Positions 1 through 6,786 of a stretch of DNA of 64,000 nucleotides are shown here, piece after piece. Under the pieces are notes generated by a model. The model saw only the letters and a program-made list of their open reading frames with translations. It did not search any database and had not been told where the DNA came from. How positions within the stretch are numbered: position 1 is the stretch's first letter; the number at the start of each line of letters is the position of its first letter. The DNA is taken from positions 1 through 64,000 of the forward strand of contig NZ_JAIMID010000003.1 of NCBI RefSeq assembly GCF_019966535.1, read 5' to 3'. A program made the translations under genes and the position numbers. The stretch comes from Mesobacterium pallidum. GTDB lineage: Bacteria > Pseudomonadota > Alphaproteobacteria > Rhodobacterales > Rhodobacteraceae.

Positions 1-59
1 GGATGCTGTCGCCCGTCGAGTTCGAACGGCAGCGGAAACTGAGAGCCGAAGGCGTCTAA
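1..59 (+). pseudogene. 3' end of an IS3-family transposase (OrfB), cut by the window start
   Basis: The frame entering at the left edge reads MLSPVEFERQRKLRAEGV and stops at TAA 57-59. The SPVEFE motif near the C-terminus is typical of the IS3-family OrfB integrase. Only this tail is visible, so whether the element is intact cannot be judged. I could not place its right inverted repeat between the stop and the IS1595 element. Typed as pseudogene only because it is incomplete here. Confidence 0.5.
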
Positions 60-153
60 GAAACGCGGGGCTATTCAGCCCCCGCCAAGATCGAGCGACA
101 GCGACGACGAAAGAAGGCCTTTCCTCACTGAGGGGCGCGCCGCGATAGCTTCA

Positions 154-161
154 AACCCTAT
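154..161. repeat. Left target-site duplication of the IS1595-family element
   Basis: The octamer aaccctat directly precedes the left inverted repeat and recurs exactly at 4441-4448 right after the right inverted repeat. IS1595-family transposases are known to make 8-bp duplications, so the pair fixes both element ends to the base. Confidence 0.9.
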
Positions 162-188
162 CCCGCTTATCCACCAAAAAAAGCAGCT
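162..188 (+). repeat. Left terminal inverted repeat (IRL)
   Basis: 27 bp beginning cccgcttatccaccaaa. It matches the reverse complement of 4414-4440 at 25 of 27 positions, with mismatches at positions 18 and 25. It lies on the transposase side. Confidence 0.9.
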
Positions 189-322
189 AATAAAGCAAGG
201 CGCTAACTTGGCTTGGCTTTTCCGCCATCTCGCCGCATTTTGCGCAGTTTTTCAGGTTTCTTCTTCGCCGAACACCCGCCGAGCCAACATTGCTTGACTG
301 GCGGAACGAGCGGAGAGCCCTG

Positions 323-1348
323 ATGATCACTGAACTGAAGTCGATCCCTGACATCTGGAAGCGGATGCCGAGCGAGATGCACGCGCGACGCTTCTTGGAG
401 GGTATCATATGGTCAACCGGCAGGCACTGTCCGCATTGCGGGTCGGTGGCCTCGTCGGCGCTGCGCGGAAGGACCTGCCGACCGGGACTCTACCAGTGCC
501 GAGACTGCCGTCTCCAGTTCACCGTCACCACGCTCACACCGATGCATGGCACCAAGCTCGACCTGCGTATCTGGATCTGCGCGATGTTCTTGGTGCTCAC
601 ATCAAGTAAGGGCATCTCCTCGGTCGTGATGGCACGGCTGCTCGGCGTGAACCAGAAGACCGCGTGGAAGATGGGGCACGCCATCAGGGAAATGATGGAC
701 GACCGGAACGCCGAGCTGCTGCCGCTGCAGGGCATCGTCGCGGTGGACGAGGCGTATGTCGGGGGAGCCCCCAAATCCCTGTCAGGAGCCTATAATCCAC
801 GCGGTAAGGGCACTGGGAAGCCGATGATCTTCGTGGCGGCCTCTCGCGATGGACAGGCACGCGCCAGGGTCGTTTCCGATGACAAAAGGGCGACGCTCGA
901 GCCGGTCCTCCTGGAGTGGATCGACCCTGAGACTACGAACCTGATGACAGATGGAAGCAAGAGCTACCGGGGGCTGGGACAGACGATGGCCGACCACCAG
1001 TATGTGATCCACAGCAAGAAAGAATATGCCAACCCTGAGACCGGCGCCCATGTGAACACGGCCGAGGCAGTCATCTCCCAGGTGCAGCGCGCTTTGGTCG
1101 GGGTCTACCACAATTTGGGGCGACAGCATCTCCAGCGATACCTCGACGAGATCGTCTGGCGGTGGAACCATCGCAACCCCGTCCGGGAGGTGGTCAAGAA
1201 ATGGACGACGAAGGCCGGTGTCGAAAGGGAAAAATCAACAATGATCTGGAAGCCGATCCCGGTGGTCGACCAGATGCGTTTGTTGCTTCAGGGGGCTGTC
1301 GGCAAGCAGCTACGGCGTTCGAAGGAATACGGGCTATGCTGGCCTTGA
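323..1348 (+). CDS. IS1595-family (ISXO2-like) transposase
   Basis: A 341-residue DDE-type transposase that cuts and joins the element ends. An N-terminal zinc ribbon is visible at about residues 36-64 (CPHCG ... CRDC), followed by the catalytic region with VDEAYVGG near residue 141 and TDGSKSY further on. The C-terminal part has the N..H..N-rich segment seen in ISXO2-like enzymes. I chose ATG 323 because GGAGAG lies just upstream; an in-frame start at 290 is possible. The gene is full length and uninterrupted, so the element may still be active. It converges on the rsgA-like cargo gene with about 100 bp between stops. Confidence 0.92.
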   Translation: MITELKSIPDIWKRMPSEMHARRFLEGIIWSTGRHCPHCGSVASSALRGRTCRPGLYQCRDCRLQFTVTTLTPMHGTKLDLRIWICAMFLVLTSSKGISSVVMARLLGVNQKTAWKMGHAIREMMDDRNAELLPLQGIVAVDEAYVGGAPKSLSGAYNPRGKGTGKPMIFVAASRDGQARARVVSDDKRATLEPVLLEWIDPETTNLMTDGSKSYRGLGQTMADHQYVIHSKKEYANPETGAHVNTAEAVISQVQRALVGVYHNLGRQHLQRYLDEIVWRWNHRNPVREVVKKWTTKAGVEREKSTMIWKPIPVVDQMRLLLQGAVGKQLRRSKEYGLCWP

Positions 1349-1448
1349 TACCAGCTCCCTGCGTTTGTGGTGCAGATGGGCGCCCAAGAGGCGTGAGGCG
1401 CAATGTCGGCTCCCAGCTTGGAGCGGACCGGATTGGCCGCGCTTGAAA

Positions 1449-2524
1449 CTATCGTATTCGATCCGATTTCGCTTTCATCGCACTGCGAACGAGCTTGCCG
1501 AAGGCGCGGTCTTTTCCGCGGCGCTCGGCGAGGCTGGCAGAGTTAAAGGCGTCCTCGGCCTGGAGTTTGCGCCAGCGCGCGAGCCGCGCAGGGTCGAGGC
1601 TGCCGTCGTCTATTGCGGCGAGGATAGCGCAGCCGGGCTCGGTCTCGTGCTGACAATCCTTGAACCGGCACTGGGCGCTCAGCGCCTCGACATCCTCGAA
1701 CACGTCAGCGATGCCGGCGGCCGCATCGGTCAGCTGCAATTCGCGCATGCCCGGCGTGTCGAGGACGAGGCAGCCACGGGGGTGGCGTGCAACTCGCGCC
1801 GGGTTGTGGTGTGCCGGCCCCTTGCGTCGTCTTCGCGGATGCCTTGGGTCGCGATCTCCTGCGTTCCCAGCAGCGCGTTGGTGAGGGTCGACTTGCCGAC
1901 GCCGGAGGAGCCGAGGAAGGCGACTGTCCGTCCCGGTTTGCACCAGTCGGCCAGCGCCTTCGCGGGTTCTGCGCCACGGGCGTCAAGCGCCAACACCGGC
2001 ACCCGGTCCGACACGGCTTGTGCCGCATCCACATAGGGCGCAGTGTCTTCTGTCAGGTCCGCCTTGGTCAGGACGATCACTGGCTCGATGCCCGCCTCGA
2101 AGGCGTGCGCAACGTAGCGCTCAAGCCGCGCCACGTTAAAATCCGCGTTGCAGGAGGTGACGACGAAGACGGTGTCGATGTTCGCCGCGATCAACTGCAC
2201 TTCGCGCCCCGTGCCCGGCGCGCGGCGCTTGATGAGGCTCTTTCGCTCCAACACGTGGCTCGACCGGGGCCGCGCGCGGTCGAGCAGCAGCCAGTCGCCG
2301 ACGGTCGCCTCCGGTCCGGGTGGGATGCACTCTTCGATGCCATCGCCCGCCACCTGCAGCCCGCTGCGATGAACTGCTACCACGCGGACCGGGGGCCTTG
2401 CGGTCAGAGCGTCGGCATCGATCTGGCTGGCGAAGGCCGAACCCCAACCGAGGCGTTCCAGCGCCGTGGGCTCGCGGCGCGCCGGGGTGCCACCCGGCAG
2501 GAAGACGGAGTAGTCGCGGACCAT
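1449..2524 (-). pseudogene. rsgA: Ribosome small-subunit GTPase RsgA-like cargo gene with one frameshift
   Basis: RsgA is a circularly permuted GTPase that checks late 30S assembly. The - strand first frame reads a normal RsgA N-terminus (start MVRDYSVF, OB-fold region, LTKADL as G4, GSSGVGKST as P-loop, GRHTTT). It leaves frame after RRELHATP. The next frame then resumes with GCLVLDTPG (G3) and the zinc knuckle CRFKDCQHETEPGC. One missing base near 1777-1778 (a G on the coding strand) explains the break, and restoring it gives about 358 residues, the normal size. The start lies 5 bp after the GNAT stop, so it is the last gene of the cargo operon. It may be a genuine pseudogene or a sequencing error. 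Confidence 0.85.
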
Positions 2525-2528
2525 CGGT

Positions 2529-3068
2529 CTACCAGAGAGCCGGGTCGTCGAAGGCGGCAACGCAACGCGCCGGTCCTCTGATGAGCGTAAGCGGCGCGTC
2601 GGTCAGGGACTGTGCTATCCAGCCCTGCGGCTGGTTCAGCGGCTGAGGCGCGGGAAGGTCGGCCTCAGTGACGGACTGGAAGCCGACCCGGCCGTAGAAG
2701 GCCGGATCGCCGTAGGTCACGGCGATGTCCACGCCCTCCTGCCGGAGTGCGTCGAGGCCGTGCATGATGAGTCGCTGCCCGATGCCTTTGCCTTGATGCG
2801 CCGTCTTCACCGCCACGGGCGCCATCAGGAAGACCGTGCGCGGATCGCCCGCGTAGGTGAGGCGCGTGAAGAAGATCCCGCCGACAAGCGCGCCGTCCTC
2901 CGAGGCGATGAACACGCGCAGATCCTCACGGGCAGTCTCTGCGATCAGGCGGCGCACAAGGGCGCCGATCAGCGCGCCTTCCTCTGCGCCTTCCGAGGCC
3001 GTGAAGGTCGACGCAAACAGGTCCGCAATCGCCTCGGAGTGGGTGGTGTAATCCGTTGAATAGTTCAT
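2529..3068 (-). CDS. GNAT-family N-acetyltransferase (YhbS-like), transposon cargo
   Basis: 179 residues with the GNAT acetyl-CoA loop APVAVKTAHQGKGIGQRLI (Q-x-x-G-x-G) at about 85-105 and an FYGRVGF motif near residue 130, as in YhbS-type acetyltransferases. The substrate cannot be read from the sequence. It is the middle gene of the cargo operon: 29 bp after the MerR-methyltransferase stop and 5 bp before the rsgA-like start, so co-transcription is likely. The C-terminus is longer than the minimal GNAT fold. Confidence is high for the family and low for the biological role. Confidence 0.88.
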   Translation of the reverse strand: MNYSTDYTTHSEAIADLFASTFTASEGAEEGALIGALVRRLIAETAREDLRVFIASEDGALVGGIFFTRLTYAGDPRTVFLMAPVAVKTAHQGKGIGQRLIMHGLDALRQEGVDIAVTYGDPAFYGRVGFQSVTEADLPAPQPLNQPQGWIAQSLTDAPLTLIRGPARCVAAFDDPALW

Positions 3069-3097
3069 GTCTCGATCCTCTCTGGTGCCAGGCGGGG

Positions 3098-4267
3098 TCA
3101 GACCCGCTCCAGCACAAACATCTCGTAGCCGAACTGCCCGCGCCCGGCCTCCAACACGGCGATCTCGCGGCGCAGGTCTTCCAACACCCGGCTTCCCGCA
3201 AGACGCGGCTCGAGCGCGTCGAGCCGCGCGGCGAGCGGGCGGTAGTAGGTCTCCATCCCCTCTGGCCCGATGTCGAAATGACCGAGGACACGGTAGCCCG
3301 CGCGCCTGGCCTGCGCGACGCGGGTCGCGGGCGTCGCCATCGCGGGGTATTCAGCGGCCCAGAAGGCGCCGATCTCGCCGTCGGGTTTGTCGGTCCGCCA
3401 GACCATGTCGGAGAACACGAGGACGCCGTCGGGGCGGATGAGCGCCCGCCAGTCCGCAAGCGCCTTTTCCACGCCGAGGATGTAGGCGCTGCCCTCGGAC
3501 CAGATCACATCCCAAGGGCACTCGGGGGCCGGAATTGCGGCCATATCGACGTTCTGCACCTCGATCCGGTCATTGAGGCCGCCCGCCGCGATCCGCGCCC
3601 TGAGTTTGTCGAGCGCAACCTCGGCTGTGTCGGTGGCCGTGATCCGCGCGGCGGTCGCCTCGGCCAGCGTCATCGTCGCCATGCCCGGGCCGCAGCCAAT
3701 CTCGAGGATCGTCTCGGTCGCGAAAGGCAGCATGTCGAGCGCCCGGCGTGTCGCCTCTTCTGTTCCCGGGCCCCACCAGTCGAGGTCGGCGAACACCTCC
3801 ATGAACCCGGCCATGTAGGCGTCATGGGCATTCATGTCCTTGGACACCAGCGCGATCAGCCCCGCCTCCGCGCTGGAAAAGCCCTGCGACATGAGCCAGG
3901 CGCGGTGCAGATCGGGCGCGACGCGCTCGACCTCTTCGTGCCAGTCCTTGAGGCTCGACTGTCCGAGCAGAGCCGCCAGAAGGTCGCGCGACCGCGTCTT
4001 TTCGGCGATCTCCGTGTCCAGCACGGCGAGGCGCCGCTCCAGCATCTCGCAGTCAAGCTTGCCATCGAGGCAGGCTTGGCATTCTTGCAGGCTCAGCCCA
4101 CCCGCCTGAAGTTGCTGCATGAGCCGCAGCCGCTGCCGGTCGGCGTCAGAATAGACGCGATAGCCGTTCGCCTGGCGCTTGCCCTTCAGCAGGCCGATCT
4201 TCTCGTAGTAGAGCAGTGTCGCGCGCGACAGGCCCACGCTCTCCGCCAGTTCCGAAATATGATACAT
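3098..4267 (-). CDS. MerR-type regulator fused to a class I SAM methyltransferase, transposon cargo
   Basis: 389 residues. Residues 1-70 form a MerR helix-turn-helix and wing (MYHISELAES, LLYYEKIGLL, NGYRVY). A coiled dimerisation region follows to about 110, then a linker and a class I methyltransferase with motif I ILEIGCGPG at about 187-195. Family knowledge: MerR proteins twist promoters with long spacers in response to an effector, and here the usual effector domain is replaced or extended by the methyltransferase. The start is ATG 4267; an in-frame ATG at 4366 would lie upstream of the likely promoter. It is first in the cargo operon. The methyl acceptor is unknown. Confidence 0.85.
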   Translation of the reverse strand: MYHISELAESVGLSRATLLYYEKIGLLKGKRQANGYRVYSDADRQRLRLMQQLQAGGLSLQECQACLDGKLDCEMLERRLAVLDTEIAEKTRSRDLLAALLGQSSLKDWHEEVERVAPDLHRAWLMSQGFSSAEAGLIALVSKDMNAHDAYMAGFMEVFADLDWWGPGTEEATRRALDMLPFATETILEIGCGPGMATMTLAEATAARITATDTAEVALDKLRARIAAGGLNDRIEVQNVDMAAIPAPECPWDVIWSEGSAYILGVEKALADWRALIRPDGVLVFSDMVWRTDKPDGEIGAFWAAEYPAMATPATRVAQARRAGYRVLGHFDIGPEGMETYYRPLAARLDALEPRLAGSRVLEDLRREIAVLEAGRGQFGYEMFVLERV

Positions 4268-4310
4268 ACGCTGCTTTTTCCGCTCACACCGATTCTCGAC
4301 ATTCAAAACC

Positions 4311-4341
4311 GTCCTAAAGTGTGAAGTTGTAGACAGGTCAA
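4311..4341 (-). promoter_or_regulatory. Candidate MerR-type promoter of the cargo operon
   Basis: On the - strand TTGACC (4336-4341) and TAGGAC (4311-4316) are separated by 19 bp. This over-long spacer is typical of promoters controlled by MerR proteins. Transcription would begin about 40 bp before the MerR-methyltransferase ATG, fitting autoregulation. A CCT...AGG outer dyad is present but the inner symmetry is weak. Confidence 0.45.
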
Positions 4342-4413
4342 GTTCGTTGAGAGTGGAAATCGACATCGTCCCGCATAGCCGACTTCGAGGTCAAAAAGGC
4401 TGGGTTCTGATGC

Positions 4414-4440
4414 AGTTGCTTTCTTTGGTGGATAAGCGGG
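4414..4440 (-). repeat. Right terminal inverted repeat (IRR)
   Basis: Reverse complement of the left end with 2 mismatches in 27, ending tttggtggataagcggg at 4440. It lies about 75 bp upstream of the predicted cargo promoter. Confidence 0.9.
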
Positions 4441-4448
4441 AACCCTAT
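4441..4448. repeat. Right target-site duplication
   Basis: aaccctat, identical to 154-161. Joining the flanks at this octamer restores the pre-insertion sequence. Confidence 0.9.
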
Positions 4449-4898
4449 CCAAGGCGAACCCGCTCCGCGAGCGGCAATGCCCCTGTCTTGCAGCGTCAAG
4501 GACCTTGGATGGCGTCCGAGAGGGTCAACCAGGAACCTCAGAAAGGATTTTGAGGCGAGGTTCATTTGCACCAAACTACCAGTCTTTTCTGAGGTGTAGC
4601 AGATTTCGGACAGCCGGGAACCTTTTCGGACGGATTTCAGACGCGAATGGGCGCCTGCCCTGTTCATTTATTTCCGAGAATACGTCTGACCGGCGACTTG
4701 CTGGGCCGGGACACCCGATTGCCACGGGCAATGGTGAAGTTTTTCCTTCGCCCCGCAGAATATTGGCCAATCTCCATTTCGAGGACCGAAACAAAGACCC
4801 GCGAGCCCAAGAGAAGAGAAGGAGGGGCACGCCCAAAACGACTGCGGACAGGCTTGATGCTGCCACGACCGGCAGACGAGCAATCAAGGAGGACCACC
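4449..4898. other. Gene-free stretch between the transposon and the next gene
   Basis: About 450 bases without a convincing coding frame. Short frames on both strands show no recognisable protein and no ribosome binding site. It presumably holds the promoter of the gene at 4899, but I see no clear -35/-10 pair. Confidence 0.5.
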
Positions 4899-5312
4899 AT
4901 GCTGCGTAAGTTTCCCACGAAGACCCTGTCCGCAGATCTGCAACTCGCTGCCGTTCGCGCGCATTTCGACAAGCACGGATCCGCGCTGTGCAACGCCGCG
5001 GGGCTGATCGACGGCGACGCCGGAGCGGCCCGCGTCCTGCGCCTCATGTCCGGGCTGCGCGAAGCCGCGCGGCTGGGCCGGGCGGCGCGGCGCAGGCTGG
5101 TCGATCTGCACCGGCTCCTGTCTCTCGATCTGCTTGGCAATAGTCTCGACCCGGAGTTGTCGTACTGGCCCCTCCTCGATCCCGCGAGCCCGGAGGTGGA
5201 AGAGCTCTGCCTGCTCTCCGACCGGCTCTACGATCTTCTCGTCGAGATCGGAGAACTGGACGAGGACCGGGATGCGCTGGCGCTTGCCCTCCCGGCGCAG
5301 GACGCGGCCTGA
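4899..5312 (+). CDS. Hypothetical protein, 137 aa
   Basis: ATG 4899 is preceded by a strong AAGGAGGA (4887-4894), which decides this start over longer frames. The product is helical and leucine/arginine rich, with no signal peptide or membrane segment. A segment with HGSALCNAAG near residues 25-35 resembles HGASLCDLLD in the product of the gene at 5618, suggesting a distant paralogue. I do not recognise the family. A hairpin with GCCGACC arms lies just after the stop. Genes of this kind next to IS elements are usually accessory. Confidence 0.6.
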   Translation: MLRKFPTKTLSADLQLAAVRAHFDKHGSALCNAAGLIDGDAGAARVLRLMSGLREAARLGRAARRRLVDLHRLLSLDLLGNSLDPELSYWPLLDPASPEVEELCLLSDRLYDLLVEIGELDEDRDALALALPAQDAA

Positions 5313-5617
5313 ACTGCGGCGCCGACCATGCGCATTTTGCACGGTCGGCGTCATGATCTGGGATGAGCGCAAAGCGCAGCCTCCCGACAGCGCAGCATCT
5401 GCGGCGGTACGGCCCAACAACAGAAAAAATCATGCCCCGGCAGATTTTTTCTTCGTCATCCCAACGAACGACCAATTTTCTCATCACCAGCACCCAAGAC
5501 CAGCCGTTGAAACCAATCGAAAGGACACTGCCAACGCCCAAGCATCTCCCGACGACGGACGCCGATGAACCAGGCACAACAGCACCGTTTCCGCCACCGC
5601 ATGAAAGGGAGAACATC
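5313..5617 (+). other. Intergenic stretch with a hairpin
   Basis: No gene seen. GCCGACC (5321-5327) and GGTCGGC (5343-5349) can pair around a 15-base loop directly after the upstream stop. Without a T-run it is at best a weak terminator or an mRNA 3' stabiliser. The rest precedes the RBS of the next gene. Confidence 0.5.
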
Positions 5618-5968
5618 ATGCTCAACACCACCACACTCGACACTGCCGAGGCGCGTCTCGGCGCCGCCTATGCGGTGGAGCAGCACCTCCGCCGCCACGG
5701 CGCGAGTCTCTGCGACCTGCTCGATGCACTCGATGAGCCGAGCGGCTTCGCGGCGCTCTGTGACCTGCACGGCGCTTTCGGGCATCCGATCCCGGATACA
5801 GATGCCATCGAGGTCGCCCTCCGCAACATCCGTCGCATCCTGGCTGACCAGGCACCGTCGTCGCTCGACCGGATCGGGCATGAAAGGGGCTTGCCAGCCT
5901 CCGACATGACCCTCTGGCATGGCGCGCGAGTTAGCGATCTTCTGGCGCGGTTCCGTAATGCCGACTGA
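5618..5968 (+). CDS. Hypothetical protein, 116 aa
   Basis: ATG 5618 follows AAAGGGAGAA, a good ribosome binding site. The protein is soluble-looking and mostly helical, without signal peptide. Its N-terminal third (EQHLRRHGASLCDLLDAL) resembles the 4899 product, so the two may share ancestry. The last 11 bases overlap the start of the next gene, implying translational coupling. The function is unknown. Confidence 0.6.
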   Translation: MLNTTTLDTAEARLGAAYAVEQHLRRHGASLCDLLDALDEPSGFAALCDLHGAFGHPIPDTDAIEVALRNIRRILADQAPSSLDRIGHERGLPASDMTLWHGARVSDLLARFRNAD

Positions 5969-6356
5969 GACTGGGGCACGCTGTGCCCTTCAGGCGGCGC
6001 GCCAGCGCCGCCTGAGCGTTCATCCCGACGAATTCGGGATGGAACAGGACATCTGTGACGTGACGCTGTGGCTCATCGAGAAGCACGGCCTGTGTCGTGT
6101 GCACGTGTGGGTGGACCGGCACTACACGCAGATCGGACGGGAGATCGCTGGCGTGACCGTCATGACCTCTCCGATCCACCCCGCTCGACTGACCGAGGAG
6201 GCGCACAAGGCGTTTCTCGCCCTCGGCTACACGATCGAAGACACACGCGCAGACAACTACGGCCACCAGTTCTGCGACGGTCACCATTCGAAGCACGAAG
6301 CCATTCGGGCCTACGCGCGTATCGAGAATGCGGTGCGGCGCTGGCGATCACAGTAG
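5958..6356 (+). CDS. Hypothetical protein, 132 aa
   Basis: Begins MPTETGARCALQ at ATG 5958 inside the end of the previous gene and ends just before a strong terminator. It contains HPDEFGMEQDICDVTLWLIEKHG and a His/Asp/Cys-rich segment (NYGHQFCDGHHSKHEA), which could bind metal, but I recognise no family. A longer in-frame start at 5919 exists but would overlap the upstream gene more. With its two upstream neighbours it forms a small accessory unit. Confidence 0.6.
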   Translation: MPTETGARCALQAARQRRLSVHPDEFGMEQDICDVTLWLIEKHGLCRVHVWVDRHYTQIGREIAGVTVMTSPIHPARLTEEAHKAFLALGYTIEDTRADNYGHQFCDGHHSKHEAIRAYARIENAVRRWRSQ

Positions 6357-6374
6357 GAAATTCATCGGAACCTT

Positions 6375-6403
6375 AAAAAAGGGCGGCGCAAGCCGCCCTT
6401 TTT
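6375..6403 (+). terminator. Rho-independent terminator after the three-gene accessory unit
   Basis: GGGCGGC (6381-6387), loop GCAA, GCCGCCC (6392-6398), flanked by A-run and T-run. Strong in the + direction; the A-run means it may also work in reverse. Confidence 0.9.
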
Positions 6404-6786
6404 GCGTTCTTATCTTTTCTTGGGCCGATACCTACCGACATTGCGCATCGAATTCCCGGCAAGTCATCGAAACGGACGCCGGTGTATTCTTTCCTGGCGG
6501 ACTGGTCTACTGGGAACAGAAGCATAGCCGCGCCCCGAGCCCAAGAGCTCTATCGGCCACCGATAAGCTCAAAAAAAAAATTCGAAAACTGTTTCTGTCG
6601 CCCGATTCCGGTGCCCATATCCCTCAGGACAGAGCCGAAAGCGCCTTCCTGCGCGAAAATGGCAGAAATAGCGGAAAATCGGGCTCCTTTGCCCGATTGA
6701 CCTTTTTCGCTTGCGGAATGGACGTTTCAAGCCCGCCGGTGGCCACTAATTGGTAGTGGCGATACAACATGCACCGCCGCGCCGCG
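6404..6786. other. Gene-free stretch before the 3' end of nrdJ
   Basis: No coding frame is convincing here; a 72-codon frame at 6482-6700 has no family signal. The stretch contains an A-run at about 6571, the nrdJ terminator at 6675-6700 and a GCCACTA/TAGTGGC hairpin at 6742-6760. It marks the join between the accessory segment and core genome. Confidence 0.5.
6675..6700 (-). terminator. Probable nrdJ terminator
   Basis: AATCGGGC and GCCCGATT (6677-6684 with 6691-6698) form an 8-bp stem with a 6-base loop. On the - strand a short T-run follows. Located about 85 bases past the nrdJ stop. Confidence 0.6.

Larger units (their letters stand above)
162..4440. mobile_element. IS1595-family transposon with passenger genes (4279 bp)
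   Basis: The element runs from cccgcttatccaccaaa at 162 to its inverted copy ending at 4440 and is flanked by perfect 8-bp direct repeats. It holds one transposase gene on the + strand and three cargo genes on the - strand (MerR-methyltransferase, GNAT, rsgA-like). It is much longer than a simple IS1595-type element of about 1 kb. Elements of this family carrying non-transposition genes are known and have been called transporter ISs. The intact duplication and near-identical ends suggest recent insertion. Confidence 0.92.

Noticed and set aside
6482..6700. 72-codon frame before nrdJ
   Set aside because: No ribosome binding site or recognisable protein, and it contains the nrdJ terminator hairpin.
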